In this document: positions 34,010 to 42,342 of the stretch, piece by piece
Layout: every line of letters starts with the position of its first letter
Position numbering within the stretch: position 1 is the first letter of the stretch
Source of the DNA: Rhizobium mayense
GTDB taxonomy: Bacteria; Pseudomonadota; Alphaproteobacteria; Rhizobiales; Rhizobiaceae
DNA: 64,000 nt
Assembly (NCBI RefSeq): GCF_030272705.1
Contig: NZ_JARFYM010000016.1
Coordinates: 1-64,000, forward strand
Reading direction: 5' to 3'
Made by a program: the position numbers and the translations under genes
Notes under the pieces: model-generated
The model's database searches: none
The model's input: the letters and a program-made list of their open reading frames with translations, nothing else
Told to the model about the DNA's origin: nothing

Positions 34010-35056
34010 TCCTCTAATCACTCCGTGTAGATATTCCAGCTTCGCCACCACCGGCGGCGACAGGATGAACGGATAGGAATCCGGCTGGCCCATGCTGCGC
34101 TGGATGGCATTGATCGCGACGCTTAAGGGAATCCAGGCGCTGACCAGCTGCTCGGCGCTTTCAGCCTTATAGGGATTGAAATCCACCGCGGCCGCCATTT
34201 CGCGGTAACCGTTGGGATCGACCGCCAAACCGAAAGAGCGGGCAGTTTCCAGCGTATCGACGATGTGAAGGTAATGCGCGAAACATTCGGCAAAATCTTC
34301 CCAGGGATGGGCGCTGGCATAAGCGCTGATGAAATTTTCCTGCCAGTTTGGCGGCGGCCCATTCTCATAATGCCGCTGTAGGGCTGCGGCGTAATCCACC
34401 CGCTCGTTGCCAAAGATAGCGCGGAAGGCATCGAACTGATTGCGGTCGCGGATCAGTTTGTTCCAGATGAAATGGCCGGCCTCGTGGCGGAAATGGCCAA
34501 GCAATGTGCGGTAGGGTTCATTCATCGATGCGCGCGCCTGTTCGCGCGTAACGTCGTCAGCCTCGGCGGCGCGGATGGCGATCAGCCCCTCGTCATGGCC
34601 TGTCCTGGCCGGTACGACGTTACCGCCCTGCACCTCGTCCTCCAGGAAATCGAAGACCAATCCACTCTGCGGATCGTGCTGGCGATCGGGATGCGGCAGG
34701 TTCCAGCGCAATAGGGAATAGAACAGATGCCGTTCGGCCTGGCCGATCCGCCGCCAACGACCTATGCCCTGCTGTGTATCCATATTCGGCACCAGCCGGT
34801 TATGGCGGCAAGCAATGCAGAAGGGTTCGGAATCTCCGGCCTCGACCATCCAATTGCAGATATCGAGTTCCGCGTTGGCACAGAACCGGACAACATGGGT
34901 CGGCTCGGCAACCAGGCGCCAATTCGGCCCGTCAGCCTCCAGCGCATACATCGCAAGAAGCTCGGGAACAAAGCCGAGCTGATGGCCGCAGCGCACGCAT
35001 TGCCGATTATCAAAATGCACCGGTTGGCCACAATGATCACAGGCGAAAAGCCTCAT
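34004..35056 (-). CDS. Putative zinc-dependent metallopeptidase (COG4307 type)
   Basis: 350 residues from the ATG at 35056, preceded by TTGGAGGG; upstream in-frame sequence is not needed. An N-terminal zinc ribbon has CDHCG and CVRCG pairs near residues 6-25, with a further CIAC pair near 84. The central LLGHFRHEAGHFIWNKL contains HEAGH, followed by EDFAECFAHYLHI, giving the zinc-protease ligand set HxxxH plus Glu. The family is a conserved proteobacterial cytosolic one with unknown substrate. Convergent with the GGDEF/EAL gene. Confidence 0.85.
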   Translation of the reverse strand: MRLFACDHCGQPVHFDNRQCVRCGHQLGFVPELLAMYALEADGPNWRLVAEPTHVVRFCANAELDICNWMVEAGDSEPFCIACRHNRLVPNMDTQQGIGRWRRIGQAERHLFYSLLRWNLPHPDRQHDPQSGLVFDFLEDEVQGGNVVPARTGHDEGLIAIRAAEADDVTREQARASMNEPYRTLLGHFRHEAGHFIWNKLIRDRNQFDAFRAIFGNERVDYAAALQRHYENGPPPNWQENFISAYASAHPWEDFAECFAHYLHIVDTLETARSFGLAVDPNGYREMAAAVDFNPYKAESAEQLVSAWIPLSVAINAIQRSMGQPDSYPFILSPPVVAKLEYLHGVIRGA

Positions 35057-35091
35057 GGAAAGCCCTCCAAAATCAGGCCGTCGAGGACATG

Positions 35092-35126
35092 AAAAGAGCC
35101 TGTCCCGATTTGCGACAGGCTCTTTT
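35092..35126. terminator. Bidirectional rho-independent terminator
   Basis: AAAAGAGCCTGTC and GACAGGCTCTTTT are perfect 13-bp arms around a 9-base loop, ending in T-runs on both strands. It closes the CsbD-like gene on the minus strand. Confidence 0.88.
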
Positions 35127-35185
35127 ACTGCGCCGCGCATGCGAAAGGACGCAGCACTTAAATAGGCGCATGTCAGACTGCCGGA

Positions 35186-35377
35186 TTACATCCGGCTGGC
35201 AGCGCCCTTGGCCTTATCCTTGGCTTTGGCAACAGCCACCTGGGCTTTACCCTTGGCCTTCTGAGCCGCGCCTTCGGCCTGCATAGTCTTGCTCTTGGTG
35301 GCTTTGCCCGCAGCCTGCTTGGCCTTGCCGGCCACTTCGTTGGCCTTGCCGGATACCTTTTCGCTCATGCTGCCCAT
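35186..35377 (-). CDS. CsbD-like stress protein
   Basis: 63 residues, extremely rich in A, K and G, with the repeated pattern KxxGxAxxxxGKA (for example GKANEVAGKAKQAAGKATKS) that marks the CsbD/YjbJ family of small hydrophilic stress-induced proteins. The ATG at 35377 follows GAGGAGG; a second ATG three codons later is possible. A stable hairpin at 35397 sits right before the ribosome site. Confidence 0.82.
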   Translation of the reverse strand: MGSMSEKVSGKANEVAGKAKQAAGKATKSKTMQAEGAAQKAKGKAQVAVAKAKDKAKGAASRM

Positions 35378-35396
35378 ATCAAACGCCTCCTCATTC

Positions 35397-35420
35397 TGCA
35401 CCGGCGGGGTTGCCGGTGCA
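35397..35420 (-). promoter_or_regulatory. Hairpin in the CsbD-like gene 5' leader
   Basis: TGCACCGGC and GCCGGTGCA pair perfectly over 9 bp with a 6-base loop, ending about 10 bases before the GAGGAGG ribosome site. It could be the end of upstream yqgE transcripts or a leader element controlling translation. Confidence 0.5.
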
Positions 35421-35472
35421 GTGACGGGGAAACGTGACTAACGATATTTCGTTCCAAAAGGACGCAAGCAGC

Positions 35473-36078
35473 TCAGCAATGCCCTGCATGCGGCGACAGC
35501 ATGGCGGCGCTAATGCCCATCAGCGCCAGAGCGCGCTCATACTTATCATCAAGGCTACGGTCGAAGATCAGTTCCTCATTGGCCGGGCAATTGAGCCAGC
35601 CATTGTTGCCGATTTCCGCTTCGAGCTGACCTGCGCCCCAGCCCGCATAGCCGAGCAGCATGGTGGCGCGCTTCGGCCCGCCACCCTTGGAAATGGCGCG
35701 CACAATATCCAATGTCGCCGTCAGGCTGATATCGTCGCTGACCGGAATACTACTGTCGCTGATATAGTCGTCGGAATGCAGGACGAAACCGCGGCCACTT
35801 TCAACCGGGCCGCCGGTCTGGATCGGGAAATCGCGAGCGACCGCCGGCAGAAGAATAGCATCGTCGTCCTTGATCATTTCGAGATGCAGCAGCACGTCGG
35901 TAAAGGTGAGGTTCTGCGCCCGGTTGATGACGAAGCCCATGGCACCGGCCGCGGAATGAGCACAGATGTAGATCACCGTGCGATTGAAATTCTGGTCTTC
36001 CATACCAGGCATAGCAATCAGGAACTGGCCGTCGAGAAAACCTCTTTCGCGTTTGTTCTTCAGCGTCGATAGGGACAT
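35473..36078 (-). CDS. YqgE/AlgH-family protein
   Basis: 201 residues covering the whole family: GFLDGQFLIAMPGMEDQNFN, the VIYICAHSAAGAMGFVINRA core and the C-terminal MLLGYAGWGAGQLEAEIGNN motif. The family is conserved and structurally known but its function is still unclear. AGGAGG lies before the ATG. It is divergent from the DsbD-N domain gene. Confidence 0.92.
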   Translation of the reverse strand: MSLSTLKNKRERGFLDGQFLIAMPGMEDQNFNRTVIYICAHSAAGAMGFVINRAQNLTFTDVLLHLEMIKDDDAILLPAVARDFPIQTGGPVESGRGFVLHSDDYISDSSIPVSDDISLTATLDIVRAISKGGGPKRATMLLGYAGWGAGQLEAEIGNNGWLNCPANEELIFDRSLDDKYERALALMGISAAMLSPHAGHC

Positions 36079-36218
36079 CGTACCTCCTGACTGCAGTCTG
36101 TAACTGCGCCCCTAAAAAAGAAGATGCGGCAATGTCATAAATCAATCAACTGAAAATGATCATTTCTTGTCCGCCTCGTTCTGGTACAGCATCGCGCCAT
36201 CCGATAAATCCTTGTTCC

Positions 36219-37061
36219 ATGACCAGAAAACTCTCTTTCGCTCCCCTGTTGACAACGCTGCTCGGAACGCTCGCAGCCGTAATACTGACTGGCAGCACCG
36301 CCGCCCTTGCGGCCATGAGCGGCTGGGCAGACAATGAGGGCGGACGCATGCGGCTGGTGGCACTGGCGCCGGACGCTCAAGGCCATATCCGTGCCGCGCT
36401 GCAGATCGAGCCCGCACCCGGCTGGATCACCTATTGGCGTGAGCCTGGCGAAAGCGGCATTCCGCCGCAGTTGACCCTGGCGCCGGGAAGCGGCGTTACG
36501 CTGGAAAAGACCAGCTATCCCACACCCAAGCCGATCACCGTCGGCGCAATCCAGGAAATCGGCTATGACGCGCCGGTGACCTTGCCGCTCGAGCTCCGGG
36601 TCAATGGCGAGCAGCCGAAGACGCTCGACCTCACCGCCTTCATCGGCCTCTGCAAGGACATCTGCATCCCTTTCCAGGCCGAATTTTCGCTGCCACTATC
36701 GGACGCCAGCCAGGCGACCCCGCATGAGCAAGCGCTGCTGGACGCCGCCAACGCGTCGCTGCCGCAAGACCCTTCCTCGGATTTTGCCGTCGAAAATCAC
36801 GGACTTTCGCCCGATGCGAAGACCCTTTCGCTGCGCCTGACGCTGCCGGACGCAGATGGCAACACGCCTTTGATCTACGTGACCGGCCCGTCCGGCTATG
36901 TCTTTTTCAAACAGGCCAATGCCAAACGCGACGGCAAGACTTTTGCGACCGAAATCGCCATCGGCAAGCTTCCTAAGAATTACGATGTCAAAGGCAAAAG
37001 CTGGGGCATCCTCGTCGTCGACGGTGAACGCGCCATGGAAACCACGCTTGCCTTCGAATAG
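36219..37061 (+). CDS. Exported DsbD N-terminal-domain protein
   Basis: 280 residues. A signal peptide covers about residues 1-33 (LLTTLLGTLAAVILTGSTAA). The mature part matches the DsbD_N immunoglobulin-like fold: PAPGWITYWREPGESGIPPQ, and the key IGLCKDICIP with a C-x3-C pair. Unlike DsbD there is no transmembrane electron-transfer domain and no C-terminal thioredoxin domain, so it must receive or deliver electrons through a partner. It probably works with periplasmic thiol proteins; this is inference from the domain. Confidence 0.84.
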   Translation: MTRKLSFAPLLTTLLGTLAAVILTGSTAALAAMSGWADNEGGRMRLVALAPDAQGHIRAALQIEPAPGWITYWREPGESGIPPQLTLAPGSGVTLEKTSYPTPKPITVGAIQEIGYDAPVTLPLELRVNGEQPKTLDLTAFIGLCKDICIPFQAEFSLPLSDASQATPHEQALLDAANASLPQDPSSDFAVENHGLSPDAKTLSLRLTLPDADGNTPLIYVTGPSGYVFFKQANAKRDGKTFATEIAIGKLPKNYDVKGKSWGILVVDGERAMETTLAFE

Positions 37062-37141
37062 CTCGGATCTATAGTTTCGCCCAACCATTTTCACTCAAAG
37101 GGCGGCCGTGCCGCCCTAAATCGCGACCCAAGGAGAGTGCC

Positions 37142-37627
37142 ATGACCATCGCAATCGGCGATAAACTGCCTGCCGCCACGTTCAAGGAAAAGACCGCTGA
37201 CGGTCCGGTCGAACTCACCACCGATCAGCTTTTTGCCGACAAGCGCGTCGTGCTCTTCGCCGTTCCCGGCGCCTTTACGCCGACCTGTTCGCTGAACCAT
37301 CTGCCGGGTTACCTGGAAAACCGTGACGCCATCCTCGCCAAGGGTGTCGACGACATCGCCGTGGTGGCCGTCAACGACTGGCACGTCATGGGCGCCTGGG
37401 CACAATCCTCGGGCGGCATGGGCAAGATCCACTTCCTCGCCGACTGGGACGGCTCTTTCGCCAAAGCCCTCGGCCTTGATATCGACCTCTCCGCCGGCGG
37501 TCTTGGTGTCCGCTCCAAGCGCTATTCCATGCTGGTGGAAAACGGCGTGGTGAAGACGCTCAATATCGAGGAAAGCCCCGGCCAGGCAACGGTTTCAGGC
37601 GCGGCCGCGATGATCGAGCAGCTTTGA
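37142..37627 (+). CDS. Peroxiredoxin, Prx5 (AhpC-TSA/redoxin) type
   Basis: 161 residues. The peroxidatic cysteine is C49 in VPGAFTPTCSLNHLPGYLEN. The arginine expected in this subfamily lies in the RSKRYSMLVENGVV segment. Prx5 enzymes reduce hydrogen and alkyl peroxides with glutaredoxin or thioredoxin. AAGGAGAG precedes the ATG. It stands alone, 80 bp after the DsbD_N-like gene. Confidence 0.93.
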   Translation: MTIAIGDKLPAATFKEKTADGPVELTTDQLFADKRVVLFAVPGAFTPTCSLNHLPGYLENRDAILAKGVDDIAVVAVNDWHVMGAWAQSSGGMGKIHFLADWDGSFAKALGLDIDLSAGGLGVRSKRYSMLVENGVVKTLNIEESPGQATVSGAAAMIEQL

Positions 37628-37719
37628 GATTTCACCGAACTAAAGGAGCTGGGCGCGTCGCGGCCAGTTCCCCCACGTCGCCGCAAAAGCAGATACAGCC
37701 ACGCTTCCTATTCCTTTGT

Positions 37720-38091
37720 TCAATGCCTGCTTGTCACGCGGATATAATAACCATCCGGATCCATAACGCGAAAATCCCGCAGACCCCATGGTTGCAGGAC
37801 AAGTTCGGACACCGAATAGCCATGTGCTCTGATGCTTTCATGTAAGCTTTCGACATCCGAAACGCCCATTACGATTTCGATACCGAGGCCAAGCCGCTCG
37901 CCATTTTCGGCCCGGAGAGGATGATCCGGTCCCAGAGCTTTCCGCGCATTTATGGAAATGGCCGCCTCGCCATTCGTGAGCATCGTCTATTCTTTGCCCA
38001 CCTCACCGGCCACCTGGAAATTCAACACCCGACGATAGAATTCTATCGATGTCTGAACGTCGGCAACAAACAACTCCAGCCGCAATTTCAA
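37720..38091 (-). pseudogene. VOC (glyoxalase-fold) gene interrupted by an in-frame amber codon
   Basis: The N-terminal part reads KLRLELFVADVQTSIEFYRR VLNFQVAGEVGKE and stops at a TAG (37989-37987). The same frame continues after it as T-M-L-T-N-G-E-A-A-I-S-I-N and ends normally with GLRDFRVMDPDGYYIRV, the typical VOC C-terminus. The two parts together form one complete VOC domain of about 123 residues, so a single base change (TAC/TAT to TAG, tyrosine) has probably inactivated it. The presumed start is the TTG at 38091, behind GGAGG. A re-start at ATG 37983 would give only the second half. Confidence 0.75.
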
Positions 38092-38275
38092 TGCATCCTC
38101 CCTCTCCCAATCGGGCGCATTCTTCAGATCGCAGCATCGCGAACAGATAACGACGTCGCGACTACCGTCACCAGCGGTAATATTTAGCTTAGGAAATATT
38201 CTTGTGCAGTTCACGGCCAACTTGGCCAATCACCCTTCGCCTCTTTTTTGCCGCATTCTCCTCACTACAACACGT

Positions 38276-38289
38276 AATGTTATTACATT
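38276..38289 (+). promoter_or_regulatory. Zur-like operator upstream of a zinc importer
   Basis: AATGT-TATT-ACATT has perfect 5-bp arms and contains the AATGTTAT half-site of Zur operators. It ends 1 base before the first ATG of the ABC importer operon, a position where a bound repressor would block transcription or translation initiation. Confidence 0.65.
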
Positions 38290-38290
38290 T

Positions 38291-38431
38291 ATGGAAACCC
38301 CTATGCCCTTCAGCAACAATCCCTTCGCCTCTTCCCTGATCGGGCGTTCCGCATTGACGCGCCTCGCCTTCGTTGCGATCGGCATCGCAATCCTTTGGGC
38401 GATGATCGGCTGGGCGGTGGCGTTGTCATGA
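38291..38431 (+). CDS. Small single-pass membrane protein leading the importer operon
   Basis: 46 residues (42 if the ATG at 38303 is used). A hydrophilic start (NNPFASSLIGRSALTR) precedes one hydrophobic helix LAFVAIGIAILWAMIGWAVA. Its TGA overlaps the ATG of the ATPase gene as ATGA. The operator-like dyad directly in front and the coupling to the importer suggest a role in the zinc-uptake operon; no family is recognised. Confidence 0.62.
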   Translation: METPMPFSNNPFASSLIGRSALTRLAFVAIGIAILWAMIGWAVALS

Positions 38432-39210
38432 GTGCTTTGATCCGTCTCGACAATCTCACGGTCACCTATGAGCGCCATCCGGCCGTGCATCACGTTTCCG
38501 GCGCCTTCCGGGCCGGCAGCCTGACGGCGATTGCCGGGCCGAACGGGGCGGGCAAGTCGACGCTCCTGAAGGCGATCATCGGCGAATTGAGGCCGGCGGA
38601 AGGCTCGATCGATCTTGGGGCGTTGACGCGCAACGATTTCGGCTACCTGCCGCAGGCGGCTGACGTCGTCAGACGTTTCCCGATCTCGGTCGCCGATACC
38701 ATCATGCTCGGCGCCTGGAAAAATTCCGGTGCCTTCGGCCGTTTTTCGGGCACAGACGCCGCGCGCGCCCGGGATGCGCTCGCGGCTGTGGGCCTGGCCG
38801 GCTTCGAGCGTCGCCACATCGGCTCGCTCTCCGCCGGGCAATTCCAGCGCGTACTCTTCGCGCGGCTGCTGCTGCAGGACGCCCGCATCATCCTTCTCGA
38901 CGAGCCCTTCACCGCCATCGACCAGCGCACGACGCGCGACCTGCTCGACATTGTTCTGCGCTGGCATGGCGACGGGCGCACCGTGATCGCCGTGCTGCAT
39001 GATTTCGATCAGGTGCGCGCGCATTTTCCAGAGACGCTGCTGATTGCCCGCGAACTGGTTGGTTGGGGCCAGACAGGGGGCGTCATGAGCTCCGACAATC
39101 TCACCAAGGCACGGGCGATGGCCGAGAGCTGGGACGAAGACGCCGAAGACTGCCTGCCGGAGCAGGAACTTGCTGAACGGAAATCGGCGAAGCGGGAGCC
39201 GGCCGAATGA
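38428..39210 (+). CDS. Zinc/metal ABC importer ATPase (AztA/ZnuC-like)
   Basis: 260 residues. Walker A is GPNGAGKSTL, the Q-loop lies in FGYLPQAADV, the signature is LSAGQFQRVLFARLLL and Walker B is RIILLDEPFTAIDQ, followed by the switch histidine in AVLHDFDQV. The C-terminal 40 residues are an acidic and lysine-rich extension (DEDAEDCLPEQELAERKSAK). The start codon overlaps the upstream small gene and the stop overlaps the permease start, so the operon is tightly packed. The metal is inferred to be zinc from the operator and the substrate-binding partner. Confidence 0.9.
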   Translation: MSALIRLDNLTVTYERHPAVHHVSGAFRAGSLTAIAGPNGAGKSTLLKAIIGELRPAEGSIDLGALTRNDFGYLPQAADVVRRFPISVADTIMLGAWKNSGAFGRFSGTDAARARDALAAVGLAGFERRHIGSLSAGQFQRVLFARLLLQDARIILLDEPFTAIDQRTTRDLLDIVLRWHGDGRTVIAVLHDFDQVRAHFPETLLIARELVGWGQTGGVMSSDNLTKARAMAESWDEDAEDCLPEQELAERKSAKREPAE

Positions 39211-40079
39211 CGGCCTACGATATCTTTCTCGCGCCCTTTGCCGACTACGGCTTCATGAGGCGCGCGCTCATCGCCTGCCTCTGCCTCGGCCTTGGCTCCG
39301 GACCGATCGGCGTCTTCCTGATGCTCCGGCGCATGAGCCTGATGGGCGACGCCATGAGTCACGCCGTCCTCCCGGGCGCGGCGATCGGCTATCTGATCGC
39401 CGGCTCGCTGTCACTGACGGCGATGGGGCTTGGCGGACTTGTGGCCGGCCTGTCGGTGGCGCTGCTCTCCGGGCTCGTCAGCCGCATGACGGTGCTGCAG
39501 GAAGACGCGAGTTTCGCCAGCTTCTATCTGACGTCTCTGGCGCTCGGTGTGCTCATCGTGTCGCTGCGTGGTTCAAATATCGATCTCCTGCATGTGCTCT
39601 TCGGTACGATCCTGGCGATCGACGCCCCTGCCCTCTATCAGATCGGCGCGATTACCACGGTGACGCTCCTGGCACTCGCAGTCATCTACAGGCCATTGGT
39701 GATGGAGTGCTTCGATCCCGGCTTTCTGCGCACTGTCGGCGGTCGGGGGCCGGTCTATCATTTCCTTTTCCTGCTGCTGGTGGTGCTCAATCTCGTCGCC
39801 AGCTTCCAGGCGCTCGGTACGCTGATGGCGGTCGGGCTGATGATGCTGCCGGCGGCGATTGCGCAGCTCTGGTCGCGCAGCCTGCCGGCGATGATGGCGA
39901 TCGCGGCGGCAACGGCGACCGCGTCGGGCTATATCGGGCTCATCGCCTCGTACCATTTCGAGTTCGCCTCCGGCCCGACCATCATCATCGCGGCGAGTCT
40001 GATCTACGGCTTTTCCATTCTGTTCTCACCATCGGGCCTGGCCCGCCGGCTTATCCCGCGTCCCCATCTCAGGGGCTAA
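39207..40079 (+). CDS. Zinc/metal ABC importer permease (AztB/ZnuB-like)
   Basis: 290 residues with about eight hydrophobic helices. The family signature is near the N-terminus: MLRRMSLMGDAMSHAVLPGA, followed by the long LISLAL-type segment (SFYLTSLALGVLIVSLRG) and the ABC-3 permease GTLMAVGLMMLPAAIAQLWS. It couples with the upstream ATPase (4-base overlap). Confidence 0.92.
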   Translation: MTAYDIFLAPFADYGFMRRALIACLCLGLGSGPIGVFLMLRRMSLMGDAMSHAVLPGAAIGYLIAGSLSLTAMGLGGLVAGLSVALLSGLVSRMTVLQEDASFASFYLTSLALGVLIVSLRGSNIDLLHVLFGTILAIDAPALYQIGAITTVTLLALAVIYRPLVMECFDPGFLRTVGGRGPVYHFLFLLLVVLNLVASFQALGTLMAVGLMMLPAAIAQLWSRSLPAMMAIAAATATASGYIGLIASYHFEFASGPTIIIAASLIYGFSILFSPSGLARRLIPRPHLRG

Positions 40080-40099
40080 TTTGATCAAGGAGATTTCTT

Positions 40100-41002
40100 A
40101 TGATCGGACACAGACTGCTTCTCTCCGCCACGCTGCCGGCCTTCGTCGCCTTTGGCATGGCGATACCCGCTTCGGCTGAAACGTTGAATGTCGTTGCCTC
40201 CTTCACCGTACTCGCCGATGTCGTCAAGCAGGTGGGCGGCGACCATGTGAAGGTATCGAGCCTGGTCGGCCCGAATGGCGACCCCCATGAATTCGAACCG
40301 TCACCGGCCGACGCCAAAAAGCTCAATGCGGCCAAGGTCACCTTCGTCAGCGGCGAGGGCCTGGAAGGCTGGATGGATCGGTTGATCAGCGCCTCCGGTT
40401 ATAAGGGCACGCCAGTCGTCGCCTCGGAGGGCATCAATACACGCACCATGGTTGACGATGGCAAGACCGTCACCGATCCGCATGTCTGGAACAGCCCGGT
40501 CAACGTGACGATCTGGGTCGCCAACATCGAAAAGGCGCTGGCAGCCGCCGATCCGGCCGACGCCGCCGATTTCAAAGCCAATGCAGAGCGTTACACCAAG
40601 ACGCTGACCGATCTCGACGCTTATGCGCACAGCAAGTTCGACAAGATTGCCGATGATCGCCGCAAGGTCCTGACCAGCCACGACGCCTTTGGCTATTTCG
40701 GCCGCGAATACAACGTCACCTTCCTGTCGCCGCTCGGCGTCTCGACCGAAACCGAAGCCTCGGCCGCCGGCGTCGCCAAGCTGATCGAGCAGATCAAGAC
40801 CGAACACGTGAAGACCTATTTCTTCGAGAACTCGAACGATTCGCGCCTGGTCAAGCAGGTCGCCAAGGCCACGGGTGCGCAGCCCGGCGGTGAGCTCTAT
40901 GTCGAAGCCCTCTCCAAGGCTAACGGCCCGGCTCCGACATATGAAAAAATGTTCCGTTATAACGTTGACCAGCTCGCGACTGCGATGGCGAAGTCGAGCT
41001 GA
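40100..41002 (+). CDS. Zinc/metal ABC importer substrate-binding protein (AztC/ZnuA-like)
   Basis: 300 residues with a signal peptide ending at AIPASAE (about residue 26). Cluster A-I features are clear: ASFTVLADVVKQVGGDHV, the first metal histidine in GPNGDPHEFEPSPADA, the second in TDPHVWNSPVNV, the third in LTSHDAFGYFGREYNV, and an acidic ligand near STETEASAAG. The long His-rich loop of ZnuA is absent, which resembles AztC or manganese-type proteins. Zinc is preferred because of the Zur-like site in front of the operon. A GC-rich hairpin follows at 41021. Confidence 0.9.
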   Translation: MIGHRLLLSATLPAFVAFGMAIPASAETLNVVASFTVLADVVKQVGGDHVKVSSLVGPNGDPHEFEPSPADAKKLNAAKVTFVSGEGLEGWMDRLISASGYKGTPVVASEGINTRTMVDDGKTVTDPHVWNSPVNVTIWVANIEKALAAADPADAADFKANAERYTKTLTDLDAYAHSKFDKIADDRRKVLTSHDAFGYFGREYNVTFLSPLGVSTETEASAAGVAKLIEQIKTEHVKTYFFENSNDSRLVKQVAKATGAQPGGELYVEALSKANGPAPTYEKMFRYNVDQLATAMAKSS

Positions 41003-41020
41003 ACCCAGCCGGACAAAACA

Positions 41021-41044
41021 GGCCGCGGGCGTCTGCCTGCGGCC
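41021..41044 (+). terminator. GC-rich hairpin after the importer operon
   Basis: GGCCGC-G-GGC and GCC-T-GCGGCC form a 9-bp stem with one mismatch and a 4-base loop, 18 bp behind the stop. There is no T-run, so terminator function is only likely. Confidence 0.45.
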
Positions 41045-41096
41045 TCCAGCAATTCAGTCTAACGAAACGCTCGACAATTATTCCATAACGCATTAT

Positions 41097-41108
41097 ATAA
41101 CTAGTTAT
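41097..41108. promoter_or_regulatory. Palindrome upstream of a MarR gene
   Basis: ATAACTAGTTAT is a perfect 12-bp palindrome in an AT-rich stretch 21 bases before the TTG start of the MarR gene. It is a candidate autoregulatory operator. Confidence 0.5.
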
Positions 41109-41129
41109 GTAAATTGAAGTGGAAGCGTC

Positions 41130-41624
41130 TTGGTTGAAGATATTGTGAAATCGCTGGGCTTCCTCTGCCTCGGCAGCCGTTTCCGCCGTATCGGCGAGCG
41201 CCTTCAGGCCGACACCCAGCAGATTATGGGGGAACTCGGCGTCTCCCTCCAATCAGCGCAATATCCCTTCCTTGCCGCAATCGACCGCGCCGGCCCGCTT
41301 ACCATCGGCGAACTTGCCCAGGCTGTCGGCATCACCCAGCCGGGAGCCACGCGCACCGTCTCGCAACTTCTGGAACTCGGTTACGTCGACATGCAAGCTT
41401 CGGCCGAGGATCAGCGCCGAAGGCTGGTCTCGCTGACGACGGAAGGACAGGAGCTCGTCGACTATTCGAAACGATCGGTCTGGCCGCGCATCGAACAAGC
41501 TGTCATCGAGCTGTGCGGCGAAAGTTCCGGGCCAATCCTGGAACAACTGGCTGCAATCGAGGACAGGCTTGGCGAAGCGCCGCTTGCCCGTCGAGGCAAT
41601 CTCGACAAGGAGCAGAAACCATGA
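41130..41624 (+). CDS. MarR-family regulator
   Basis: 164 residues, probably starting at the TTG codon 41130 behind GTGGAAG. The winged helix includes ELAQAVGITQPGATRTVSQL and the wing EDQRRRLVSLTTEGQELVD. Its stop overlaps the start of a GNAT acetyltransferase gene, so it likely controls itself together with that enzyme. Inducer unknown. Confidence 0.88.
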   Translation: MVEDIVKSLGFLCLGSRFRRIGERLQADTQQIMGELGVSLQSAQYPFLAAIDRAGPLTIGELAQAVGITQPGATRTVSQLLELGYVDMQASAEDQRRRLVSLTTEGQELVDYSKRSVWPRIEQAVIELCGESSGPILEQLAAIEDRLGEAPLARRGNLDKEQKP

Positions 41625-42307
41625 GTCATATTCTCGACCGTCCGGCCTGGAACGCCCTTCGAACAGCCCACGCGACATTGGCCGAAGGGAGCGAGCTCGC
41701 TCGCCGCTATCCTCCCTCCATCGTGCCTTTCGCAGCTGCTGCCGATGATACGGCGCAAAGCCTCGAGGCATTGGAGAACCTGCCGGCCGCCGACGAGGTC
41801 ATGGCGCTCGTCGAAGCCAATCCCGTTACGATCCCACCGGGACTAACGGTCATCTCAGAGGGCAAGCTGGTGCAGATGATCGCCGAACGGCCCTATGAGC
41901 GGATCTCCGACAGCCGGATCGAACCGCTGACGGAAGCCGATGCACCGGAAATGCTCGCCTTGGCCATGTTGACCAAGCCCGGCCCCTTCACGCTCCGCGC
42001 CCAGAGCCTCGGCACTTTTTGGGGCGTGAAGGTGGATGGCCGCCTCGTTGCTATGGCGGGCCAGCGCATGCGCCAGTCCGGTTTTGCCGAACTCAGCGGC
42101 CTTTGCACCCACCCCGACTTTCAGGGGCGCGGCCTTGGCACCTTGCTCTTCCGCTTCGTTGCCGGCGTGATCTCGGCAAGGGGCGAGACCGTCTATCTGC
42201 ATGCCTATGCCACGAACACACCAGCCATCTCGCTTTACAAGGCGATGGGCTTCCGCCTGCGCTCCGAGATGAACCTCACCATCGTCACGCCCCGGCAGCC
42301 AGCGTGA
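41621..42307 (+). CDS. GNAT acetyltransferase
   Basis: 228 residues. The C-terminal half is a GNAT domain: LSGLCTHPDFQGRGLGTLLF is motif A with the R/Q-x-x-G-x-G/A loop (QGRGLG), and YATNTPAISLYKAMGFRLRS is motif B. The N-terminal 100 residues include VTIPPGLTVISEGKLVQMIA, an extension seen in FR47-like acetyltransferases. Coupled by an ATGA overlap to the MarR gene. Acceptor substrate unknown. Confidence 0.87.
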   Translation: MSHILDRPAWNALRTAHATLAEGSELARRYPPSIVPFAAAADDTAQSLEALENLPAADEVMALVEANPVTIPPGLTVISEGKLVQMIAERPYERISDSRIEPLTEADAPEMLALAMLTKPGPFTLRAQSLGTFWGVKVDGRLVAMAGQRMRQSGFAELSGLCTHPDFQGRGLGTLLFRFVAGVISARGETVYLHAYATNTPAISLYKAMGFRLRSEMNLTIVTPRQPA

Positions 42308-42342
42308 TCAGGGCCGCACGCCCATGTCGGCGGCCCATTCAG

